Below, in pieces: positions 1 to 5,330 of a stretch of DNA of 5,661 nucleotides. The stretch comes from Bacteroidia bacterium (lineage in GTDB: Bacteria > Bacteroidota > Bacteroidia > JABEUT01). How positions within the stretch are numbered: the stretch's first letter is position 1; every line of letters begins with the position of its first letter. Position numbers and translations under genes: made by a program. Where the stretch lies: assembly GCA_013044305.1 (NCBI GenBank), contig JABEUT010000269.1, positions 1 through 5,661 on the forward strand, in the 5' to 3' direction. Under the pieces are notes generated by a model, which was given only the letters and a program-made list of their open reading frames with translations, did no database searches and had not been told where the DNA came from.

Positions 1-1
1 A

Positions 2-163
2 CTCTATATTGTTTTCAGCGAAAATAAAATTAAAGAAAGCGACGAAGATAAGCCCGGTATTATTTTGGATTATGATAATAAGGGTTCCATTGTAGGTATT
101 GAAATTCTGGATGCCTCAAAAAGGATGAAGAACCCAACGAAAGTAGAATATGAAGTGGCATAG
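2..163 (+). CDS. DUF2283 family protein, 3' end only (C-terminal 53 residues)
   Basis: The reading frame is open from the left edge to the TAG at 161-163, so the start lies outside the window. The visible 53 residues begin LYIVFSENKIKESDED and contain GIILDYDNKGSIVGIEILDA followed by SKRM. This alternation of a Tyr-Ile-x-Phe-Ser strand, an acidic Asp-Tyr-Asp turn and a Val-Gly-Ile-Glu-Ile-Leu-Asp-Ala-Ser strand is the hallmark of DUF2283, a family of small proteins of about 60-90 residues with no established biochemical role. From family knowledge, such genes are often next to DUF4258 genes and are suspected toxin-antitoxin-like partners; no DUF4258 gene follows here, so a partner could only lie to the left. 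The gene is AT-rich (about 34% GC by hand count over 1-160) compared with sufC. It is not the C-terminus of SufB, which would be expected upstream of sufC. Family assignment is strong; function is unknown. Confidence 0.85.
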   Translation, partial: LYIVFSENKIKESDEDKPGIILDYDNKGSIVGIEILDASKRMKNPTKVEYEVA

Positions 164-205
164 TCTAAATCTATCCGACTTCGCCTCTTTGCGAGAAAAT
201 AAAAA

Positions 206-976
206 ATGAACCACATGCTTGAAATAAAAGATTTAAAAGCCTCTGTTGATGGCAAACAAATATTGAAAGGCGTAAACCTGACTGTCAATAAGGGAGAGGT
301 GCATGCCATTATGGGACCTAACGGGTCGGGCAAGAGCACATTTGCCTCCGTAATCGCAGGCCGCGAGGATTATTCGGTTGACGGCGGCTCCCTTACATTC
401 AACGGTAAAGACATGCTGGAACTTTCAGCCGATGAAAGAGCGAAAGAGGGGCTGTTTCTTGCATTCCAGTATCCTGTCGAGATTCCCGGAGTAAGCACTA
501 TAAATTTCCTGAAGACCGCCATTGCCGAAATCCGCCAATACCGGGGGTTTCCGCCTTTGGAAGCCAAAGATTTCCTGAAGATGATGAAAGAGAAACAAAA
601 GCTGGTGGAAATTGAGGCGAACCTGACCGGGCGTGCGGTGAATGAAGGATTTTCAGGAGGCGAGAAAAAACGCAACGAGATTTTCCAGATGGCTATGCTG
701 GAGCCAAGCCTTGCAATATTGGATGAAACCGATTCGGGGCTTGATATTGATGCGTTGCGAATTGTTGCCGGGGGCGTAAACAAACTGCGTTCCGGGGAAA
801 ATGCATTTATACTGATTACCCACTATCAAAGATTGTTGGAATACATCACTCCCGACTTCGTTCATGTGCTTTACAATGGCAGAATTGTAAAATCAGGTAC
901 ACGCGAGCTGGCTCTTGAACTTGAGAGAAAAGGGTACGACTGGATTAAGGAAGAATTTTCAGAAATGCCGGTATAA
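206..976 (+). CDS. sufC: SufC, Fe-S cluster assembly ABC-type ATPase
   Basis: SufC is the cytosolic ATPase of the SufBCD scaffold; ATP binding and dimerisation remodel SufB and SufD so that a cluster can form. The 256-residue protein carries, numbered from ATG 206, Walker A GPNGSGKST (37-45, Lys43), the Q-loop Gln88, the signature FSGGE (149-153) within the SufC-typical FSGGEKKRNEI, Walker B LAILDETD (169-176, Asp173 and Glu174) and the switch His206. There are no membrane segments, as expected for a soluble subunit. A second in-frame ATG at 215 gives MLEIKDLKA, the usual SufC N-terminus, and shifts the key residues to 40, 171 and 203, the positions I recall for E. coli SufC. ATG 215 is therefore the more likely start, although no ribosome binding site decides it. 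The stop is five bases before sufD, so the two are almost certainly co-transcribed. Upstream is DUF2283 rather than the expected sufB. Confidence 0.97.
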   Translation: MNHMLEIKDLKASVDGKQILKGVNLTVNKGEVHAIMGPNGSGKSTFASVIAGREDYSVDGGSLTFNGKDMLELSADERAKEGLFLAFQYPVEIPGVSTINFLKTAIAEIRQYRGFPPLEAKDFLKMMKEKQKLVEIEANLTGRAVNEGFSGGEKKRNEIFQMAMLEPSLAILDETDSGLDIDALRIVAGGVNKLRSGENAFILITHYQRLLEYITPDFVHVLYNGRIVKSGTRELALELERKGYDWIKEEFSEMPV

Positions 977-981
977 CAGTT

Positions 982-2334
982 ATGGCGCTTACATCGGAAA
1001 AATCGGGTAAAAAAAGGACCGTCGCCGGCGAAGACGAACTGTTTAAAAACAGCGGTGTGGCAGGAAAATGGCTTGGCGAAATTGAGCAACGTTTGGGAGA
1101 CACGAATCCTCTTATCAAACATATTCAAAATAACGCCGCCAAAGAATTTGCCAGAACAGGACTGCCCGGCAGAAGGGACGAGGACTACAAATACACCAAT
1201 ATCCGCCAATACCTGCAGGAAGATTTCGTTGCCCGGAATGGTCAGGAAAACATCTCCGTAGAGTTGATTAAGCCGCTCTTGCTCAATAATTCAGTCAATC
1301 TGGTATTTATTAATGACAAATATGTACCCGGGCTTTCCGTAACAGAGAATTTACCCGAAGGTATTGCTGCCGGCGATTTTTATTTTAACAAAGACCGGGT
1401 ACATGATAAGGCAGCGCAGCATTTTAATAAAGCTGCCGGCGAATCGAAAAATCCGATGGCATTATTAAATACTGCTCTTGCCGGGAATGGCTTTTACATC
1501 TTTGTTCCAAAAAATTTCATCCTCGATGTTCCTGTTCATATTATCCATATAATAACCGGGGAAGTGAAAAGCCTGTATAACCCGAGAAACCTGGTTTATT
1601 TGGAGGAAAACTCACAGCTTACTCTTATTGAATCGTATCATACAGTTGGCGACTGCAAGCAGGTTTTCACTAACTCGCTGACGGAGCTTTTTGTGGAAGA
1701 TAATGCAGTGCTGGAGAACTATATATTGCAGGACGAAGGCGCCGGTTCTTATCATAGCGATTCCCGTTTCCTTTCCATCGGCAGGGGTGGCAAGTCGAAT
1801 TGCGTTACAGTCTCACTAAACGGCATTATCTTACGCAACGACAGCAATGTGCTTATTCATGGCGAACATGCCGAAGCGCACCTGAACGGTTTGTTCCTGC
1901 TTAAAGGCAACGACCATACCGACAACCATACCCTTGTAGAACATTTAGCGCCCAACTGCAGCAGCAAAGAACTATACAAAGGCATCATAGGAGATTCGGC
2001 GACAGGGGTTTTTAACGGGAAAATATATGTACACCCGGAAGCCCAGAAAACGGATGCCTACCAATCCAACAAAAATGTGTTGACAGGCGACAAGGCTACT
2101 ATAGATACAAAACCGCAACTCGAAATTTATGCCGACGATGTGCGCTGCTCACACGGCACTTCCACGGGCAAATTAAACGAAGAGGCTTTGTTCTACCTTC
2201 AGTCGCGCGGCTTGAATAAGCAACTGGCTAAAAAGGTATTGTTGCAGGCATTTGCGAAGGAAGTCAGCAATACAATTAAGAACGAAGCTTTCAGAACCTT
2301 TATCGAAAAAAAGATACAGGAGAAACTCATATAA
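982..2334 (+). CDS. sufD: SufD, Fe-S cluster assembly scaffold subunit
   Basis: SufD pairs with SufB, and each binds one SufC, to form the SufBC2D scaffold in the cytosol. The 450-residue protein is close to the family's usual length of about 420-450. The N-terminal helical part contains GLPGRRDEDYKYTN (60-73), matching the conserved Gly-x-Pro-x-Arg-x-Glu-x-(Trp/Tyr)-Lys-Tyr-Thr segment of SufD. The middle and C-terminal parts are rich in short strands (roughly 170-420), as expected for the right-handed parallel beta-helix. The conserved block EIYADDVRCSHGTSTG contains Cys389 and His391; the histidine corresponds to the SufD residue placed at the SufB-SufD interface where the cluster is thought to assemble. 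The C-terminal helix LFYLQSRGLNKQLAKKVLLQ is also typical. The ATG at 982 is the only well-placed start, five bases after sufC. The SufD rather than SufB assignment rests on length, on the N-terminal motif and on position between sufC and sufS. Confidence 0.96.
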   Translation: MALTSEKSGKKRTVAGEDELFKNSGVAGKWLGEIEQRLGDTNPLIKHIQNNAAKEFARTGLPGRRDEDYKYTNIRQYLQEDFVARNGQENISVELIKPLLLNNSVNLVFINDKYVPGLSVTENLPEGIAAGDFYFNKDRVHDKAAQHFNKAAGESKNPMALLNTALAGNGFYIFVPKNFILDVPVHIIHIITGEVKSLYNPRNLVYLEENSQLTLIESYHTVGDCKQVFTNSLTELFVEDNAVLENYILQDEGAGSYHSDSRFLSIGRGGKSNCVTVSLNGIILRNDSNVLIHGEHAEAHLNGLFLLKGNDHTDNHTLVEHLAPNCSSKELYKGIIGDSATGVFNGKIYVHPEAQKTDAYQSNKNVLTGDKATIDTKPQLEIYADDVRCSHGTSTGKLNEEALFYLQSRGLNKQLAKKVLLQAFAKEVSNTIKNEAFRTFIEKKIQEKLI

Positions 2335-2343
2335 TTACTAATC

Positions 2344-3588
2344 ATGGGTATTCCGGCAACAAAGGCAAAGAACATAATAGATTTGGAATCCATCCGCAAA
2401 GATTTTCCGATTCTGCAAACTATGGTTCACGGGCAGCCGCTCATCTATTTTGATAACGCAGCAACTTCACAAAAACCGGAAGAGGTATTAAAAGCAATCC
2501 GGGAATACTACACAGAGACCAACAGCAATGTGCACAGGGGTATCCACTATTTAAGCAATAAGGCTACCACCCAATTTGAGGAAGCCCGTAAAACCATTGC
2601 TGCGCATCTGAACGCCGCGCCTGAAGAAATTGTTTTCACCCGCGGAACCACCGAGGCCATAAACCTGGTAGCATCCTGTTATGGTGAGGCCTTTGTAAAA
2701 AAAGGCGACGAAATCATCGTATCGGCCATGGAGCACCACTCCAATATCGTGCCCTGGCAGATGCTGTGCGAACGCAGGAAAGCAGTGTTGAAGGTTATAC
2801 CCATAAACAGGGAAGGAGAGCTGAAAATGGAAGAGTACAAAAAAATGCTCTCTCCTAAAACCCGTCTGGTGGCAGTTACGCACGTGTCCAACACCCTTGG
2901 AACCATTAACCCGGCAGAAGAAATAATCGCCCTCGCCCATGACAAGGACATTCCCGTATTACTGGATGGAGCGCAAGCTGCACCACATCTTAGCATTGAC
3001 GTAAAAAAGCTGGATGCCGACTTCTACTGCTTTTCCGGCCATAAAACATACGCACCAACCGGTATTGGAATACTGTACGGTAAAAAGGAATGGCTTACCC
3101 AATTACCCCCATACCAGGGAGGCGGTGAAATGATAAAAGAAGTAACCTTTGAAAAGACCACCTACAACGAATCTCCTTTGCGTTTTGAAGCCGGAACTCC
3201 GAATATCGAAGCGTCCATTGTGCTGGCGCAGGCAATTAATTACATCAATAAAATAGGTTTGGAGAACATTGCAGCGCATGAGCACGAACTGCTTGTTTAT
3301 GCAACCGGAAAACTGCAGGAAATAAAGGGGCTGCAAATTATAGGCACTGCAAAGAACAAAGGGAGCCTTATTTCATTTGCTGTGGACGGCATTCACCCTA
3401 CGGATATTGGCATGCTGCTCGACCAGCAGGGTATAGCGGTGCGTACAGGGCACCACTGCACACAGCCGCTTATGAACTTTTACCGTATTCCGGGAACCGT
3501 ACGCGCATCATTCGCCTTCTATAATACTTTCGGCGAAATAGATTTCTTTGTTAAGGCTTTGAATAAGGCGATAGGGATGCTGAAATAG
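2344..3588 (+). CDS. sufS: SufS, group II PLP-dependent cysteine desulfurase
   Basis: SufS converts L-cysteine to L-alanine and holds the released sulfur as a persulfide for transfer to SufE. The 414-residue length fits the aminotransferase class V family. Visible active-site features are MEHHSNIVPWQ (His131/His132, with the His that stacks on PLP), the PLP-binding LLDGAQ (Asp208, Gln211), SGHK with Lys234 as the Schiff-base lysine, and RTGHHCTQPLM with Cys372 as the persulfide cysteine. The RxGHHC form with a short catalytic loop marks a group II SufS rather than an IscS/NifS enzyme; such enzymes depend on an acceptor, consistent with the sufE gene downstream. The conserved PYQGGGEMI segment is also SufS-like. 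The gene starts nine bases after sufD and should be on the same transcript. In many Bacteroidetes sufE follows directly; here a toxin-antitoxin-like pair intervenes. All key residues are present and the gene looks functional. Confidence 0.97.
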   Translation: MGIPATKAKNIIDLESIRKDFPILQTMVHGQPLIYFDNAATSQKPEEVLKAIREYYTETNSNVHRGIHYLSNKATTQFEEARKTIAAHLNAAPEEIVFTRGTTEAINLVASCYGEAFVKKGDEIIVSAMEHHSNIVPWQMLCERRKAVLKVIPINREGELKMEEYKKMLSPKTRLVAVTHVSNTLGTINPAEEIIALAHDKDIPVLLDGAQAAPHLSIDVKKLDADFYCFSGHKTYAPTGIGILYGKKEWLTQLPPYQGGGEMIKEVTFEKTTYNESPLRFEAGTPNIEASIVLAQAINYINKIGLENIAAHEHELLVYATGKLQEIKGLQIIGTAKNKGSLISFAVDGIHPTDIGMLLDQQGIAVRTGHHCTQPLMNFYRIPGTVRASFAFYNTFGEIDFFVKALNKAIGMLK

Positions 3589-3751
3589 TCTCCTTATTCT
3601 GATGAATTCAATAATGTCCGTAATTCCTTAATCGTCAGTGGAACACTTTGGTTCCTATGTGAGGAGAAAGTGCATTTTGTATCGCATTCTTATATTGTTC
3701 AGCAGTTAATTGCACAAAAATTTAATTTAAACAAAAGTAGTCAAAAATCGC

Positions 3752-3759
3752 TACCTTTG
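3752..3759 (+). promoter_or_regulatory. Putative Bacteroidetes -7 promoter element (TACCTTTG) for the MNT-HEPN pair
   Basis: TACCTTTG matches the TAnnTTTG consensus of the Bacteroidetes primary sigma factor. It ends four bases before the ATG at 3764, so transcription would begin at or beside the start codon and the mRNA would be nearly leaderless. No clear -33 TTTG box is visible at the usual spacing; the upstream DNA instead holds three A-tracts (near 3716, 3733 and 3743) that might help promoter activity. It implies that MNT-HEPN can be expressed separately from the suf transcript. This is a consensus match only. Confidence 0.5.
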
Positions 3760-3763
3760 CTCT

Positions 3764-4081
3764 ATGGTTTCCAACTCCATACAAGAGAAAATAAAATTAA
3801 CGGTACACTCTTTGCTCCCTGATGCAAGAGTGCTTTTATTTGGCTCTATGGCAAGGGGCAATGCGAATGAAGACAGTGATTATGATGTACTGGTAATTGT
3901 AAACACACCTCTTGCGCTTAAAGAAAAACATAATTTGAGGGGGAAATTAAATAAGCTGTTGGTTTATGCTTTGGATGCACCGGTTGACGTATTCCTTAAT
4001 AGTGAGGAGGAAGTTAAGAAGAAATGCCTCATTTTTGGTCATATAATAGAATCAGCAGTAGCAGAGGGTATAGAATTATGA
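3764..4081 (+). CDS. MNT-domain minimal nucleotidyltransferase, probable antitoxin of a MNT-HEPN pair
   Basis: This 105-residue protein is a minimal nucleotidyltransferase of the polymerase-beta superfamily. The core reads LLFGSMARGNANEDSDYDVLV: Gly27-Ser28 with the ARG turn binds the nucleotide, Asp39 and Asp41 are the first two metal ligands, and Asp75 in PVDVF is the probable third carboxylate. The active site therefore looks intact. From family knowledge, MNT partners of HEPN toxins act as antitoxins, and in the MntA-HepT system they do so by adding AMP groups to the toxin; whether this one does is inference. ATG 3764 is the only start that retains the first helix, since the next Met (residue 29) lies inside the GSMARG motif. 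Its stop overlaps the HEPN start as ATGA, which suggests translational coupling. About 38% GC by hand count over 240 bases, lower than sufS (about 51% in a similar sample), hints at separate acquisition. Confidence 0.92.
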   Translation: MVSNSIQEKIKLTVHSLLPDARVLLFGSMARGNANEDSDYDVLVIVNTPLALKEKHNLRGKLNKLLVYALDAPVDVFLNSEEEVKKKCLIFGHIIESAVAEGIEL

Positions 4082-4470
4082 CTAAAGATGACTGGGATTA
4101 TCTTAAAGAATGGTTTGAAAAAGCAGACCATGACATAGAAAATGCCCGTTTGGTTATTTCTTACAATTCCACTATTCTTGATACTGCCTGCTTCCATTGC
4201 CAACAGGCGGTTGAAAAGTATATGAAAGCATATTTGCTTTATAAAAGAGAGCGTACCCCTAAGATTCATGATGTTAATCAACTACAATGTAAGTGCGCAG
4301 TATTCGACAATGATTTTGCAATAATTGATTTGAAAAACCTAAACCTTTTCGCAGTGGATTTGCGTTATCCGGGCGATTCATTGCAACCAAGCCTTGATGA
4401 AGCAAAAGAATATCTGCAGATAGCTGAAAACATTAAGAAGATTGTGTTAGATAAGATAGTCTTTGACTAA
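4078..4470 (+). CDS. HEPN-domain protein, probable toxin of the MNT-HEPN pair
   Basis: This 130-residue, mostly alpha-helical protein fits the HEPN domain family (PF05168-like). Diagnostic segments are an N-terminal helix with WFEKADHDIENARL, the helix AxFHCQQAVEKYMKAYL-like stretch at 37-53, TPKIHDVNQL (60-69) and the C-terminal AVDLRYPGDS (92-101). HEPN toxins are typically metal-independent RNases using an Arg-x4-6-His motif; here Arg59-x4-His64 (RTPKIH) fits, and Arg57 would give the x6 spacing. ATG 4078 was chosen over the upstream in-frame ATG 4024 because 4024 would read through the end of the MNT gene and add 18 residues unlike the family, whereas 4078 gives the standard four-base ATGA overlap. 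About 36% GC by hand count. The order (MNT then HEPN) and the overlap support a toxin-antitoxin-like module; toxicity and target are not shown by the sequence. Some members of this family are annotated only as HEPN proteins of unknown function. Confidence 0.88.
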   Translation: MTKDDWDYLKEWFEKADHDIENARLVISYNSTILDTACFHCQQAVEKYMKAYLLYKRERTPKIHDVNQLQCKCAVFDNDFAIIDLKNLNLFAVDLRYPGDSLQPSLDEAKEYLQIAENIKKIVLDKIVFD

Positions 4471-4510
4471 CCATCTCTTCCCTTTATCCCTTTAGTAGCC
4501 GAATATTACC

Positions 4511-4518
4511 TAACTTTG
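4511..4518 (+). promoter_or_regulatory. Putative Bacteroidetes -7 promoter element (TAACTTTG) for sufE
   Basis: TAACTTTG matches TAnnTTTG and ends 30 bases before the sufE ATG at 4549, which would give a short leader of about 25 bases. No convincing -33 TTTG lies at the usual distance; TTTA at 4483 and 4491 are the nearest candidates. The box overlaps a TTG (4516) that could be taken for an upstream sufE start; a transcript from this promoter would begin downstream of that TTG, which supports ATG 4549. It would let sufE and the DUF59 gene be expressed independently of the preceding MNT-HEPN pair. Confidence 0.5.
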
Positions 4519-4548
4519 CAATATAAATCTTACCCGGCAAAGAGCGCT

Positions 4549-4974
4549 ATGAGCATTACCGAAACCGAACAGGAAATAGTGGAAGAGTTTGAAATATTTT
4601 CGGACTGGATGGAGAAATATGAACATATCATCGCCATAGGGAACTCTGTTCCGAAAATTGACCAAAAATACAAAGACAATGCCCATGAAATACAGGGCTG
4701 CCAGAGCAAGGTGTGGCTTCATGCAGAGGCAAGGGACGGTAAAATCTATTATTCGGCCGACAGCGACGCCATAATCACCAAAGGACTGGTAGGGCTTGTT
4801 GTGCGTGTGTTTTCAGGGCATACCCCTGATGAAATATTGAACGCCGACTTAAGCTTTATCGACAAAATCGGATTGCATGAGCACCTCTCCCCTACCCGTT
4901 CCAACGGACTCAACGCTATGATAAAGCAGATAAAGTTAGATGCCATGGCACTGGGCGCCATTAAAAATCATTGA
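4549..4974 (+). CDS. sufE: SufE, sulfur acceptor partner of SufS
   Basis: SufE takes the persulfide sulfur from SufS, stimulates its desulfurase activity and hands the sulfur to the SufBCD scaffold. From ATG 4549 the protein has 141 residues, close to the usual 138-145. The conserved motif IQGCQSKVWL places the acceptor cysteine at Cys51, the same number as in E. coli SufE. Other family features are the N-terminal helix ending SDWMEKYEHIIAIG, the KGLVGLVVRVFSGHTPDEIL segment and the C-terminal SPTRSNGLNAMIKQIK. A TTG at 4516 could extend the frame by 11 residues, but that stretch is unlike the family and overlaps a promoter-like box. About 55% GC in two sampled lines, like the other suf genes and unlike the adjacent MNT-HEPN pair. 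The TGA overlaps the first possible start of the next gene, so the two are probably co-translated. Confidence 0.96.
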   Translation: MSITETEQEIVEEFEIFSDWMEKYEHIIAIGNSVPKIDQKYKDNAHEIQGCQSKVWLHAEARDGKIYYSADSDAIITKGLVGLVVRVFSGHTPDEILNADLSFIDKIGLHEHLSPTRSNGLNAMIKQIKLDAMALGAIKNH

Positions 4975-5306
4975 ACGTGCCGGCAATAATAAATACCAAA
5001 AACGAGGAGCTAAGCACCAAAGTAATTGACGCGCTTAAATCCTGTTTCGACCCTGAAATACCTGTGGATATTTGGGAACTTGGCCTTATTTATGAAGTGA
5101 ATGTAAATGATTTGAACGAAGTGCTTGTAAAAATGACGCTCACTTCGCCTTCATGCCCTGTAGCCGAATCGCTTCCCGTGGAAGTGGAACAAAAAATAAA
5201 GGAACTGGAAGGCGTAGCCGCTGCAAAAATAGAACTCACCTTCGACCCGCCCTGGCAAAAAGAAATGATGAGCGAAGTGGCGCAGCTGGAACTGGGGTTT
5301 ATGTGA
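4971..5306 (+). CDS. DUF59/MIP18-family protein, SufT-like Fe-S maturation factor
   Basis: This is a small MIP18 (DUF59) protein, the family that includes SufT and the eukaryotic CIA factor, and which aids Fe-S protein maturation. Numbered from TTG 4971, visible features are SCFDPEIPVDIWELGLIY (24-41), the TLTSPSCPV motif with the conserved Cys62, and the C-terminal FDPPW (91-95) followed by MMSEVAQLELGFM. The length of 109-111 residues is typical. There is no ATG start: the only usable starts are TTG 4971, which overlaps the sufE stop as TTGA, and GTG 4977, and the frame is closed by a TAA at 4962. GTG 4977 gives MPAIINTKNEEL; the choice between them is open. Direct coupling to sufE supports a role with the SUF machinery. 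The name sufT is used for related proteins in other bacteria, but members in Bacteroidetes are usually left unnamed, so no symbol is given. Confidence 0.92.
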   Translation: MNVPAIINTKNEELSTKVIDALKSCFDPEIPVDIWELGLIYEVNVNDLNEVLVKMTLTSPSCPVAESLPVEVEQKIKELEGVAAAKIELTFDPPWQKEMMSEVAQLELGFM

Positions 5307-5316
5307 AAAGAATAGT

Positions 5317-5324
5317 TATTTTTG
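5317..5324 (+). promoter_or_regulatory. Putative Bacteroidetes -7 promoter element (TATTTTTG) for the Fic gene
   Basis: TATTTTTG fits TAnnTTTG and ends six bases before the Fic ATG at 5331, so the transcript would again be leaderless or nearly so. The box lies in the 24-base gap after the DUF59 stop codon. A -33 TTTG is not evident. The surrounding DNA is T-rich, so a chance match is more likely here than for the other two boxes. Confidence 0.35.
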
Positions 5325-5330
5325 TTTGTC

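Noticed and set aside
2..163. Reading the left-edge frame as the C-terminus of SufB, as expected from operon order.
   Set aside because: The residues match the DUF2283 pattern (Asp-Tyr-Asp turn and VGIEILDASKR) and show none of the SufB C-terminal beta-helix and helix features.
181..205. Short CGC/GCG hairpin before sufC as a regulatory structure.
   Set aside because: A three-to-five base pair stem with a mismatch is too weak to support a call.
3640..3655. Hairpin GGAAC-ACTTTG-GTTCC as a terminator for sufS.
   Set aside because: The stem is only five base pairs and is not followed by a T-tract.
3670..3715. Inverted arms GTGCA and TGCAC as an operator or insertion-element end.
   Set aside because: Five-base arms separated by 36 bases are expected by chance, and no matching terminal repeats or target duplications are seen around the MNT-HEPN pair.
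4024..4077. ATG 4024 as the HEPN start.
   Set aside because: It would overlap the MNT gene by 58 bases and add residues that read like an out-of-frame shadow of MNT; ATG 4078 gives a standard ATGA overlap.
4516..4548. TTG 4516 as the sufE start.
   Set aside because: It overlaps a promoter-like TAACTTTG box, adds 11 residues unlike SufE, and ATG 4549 places the acceptor Cys at the family-typical position 51.
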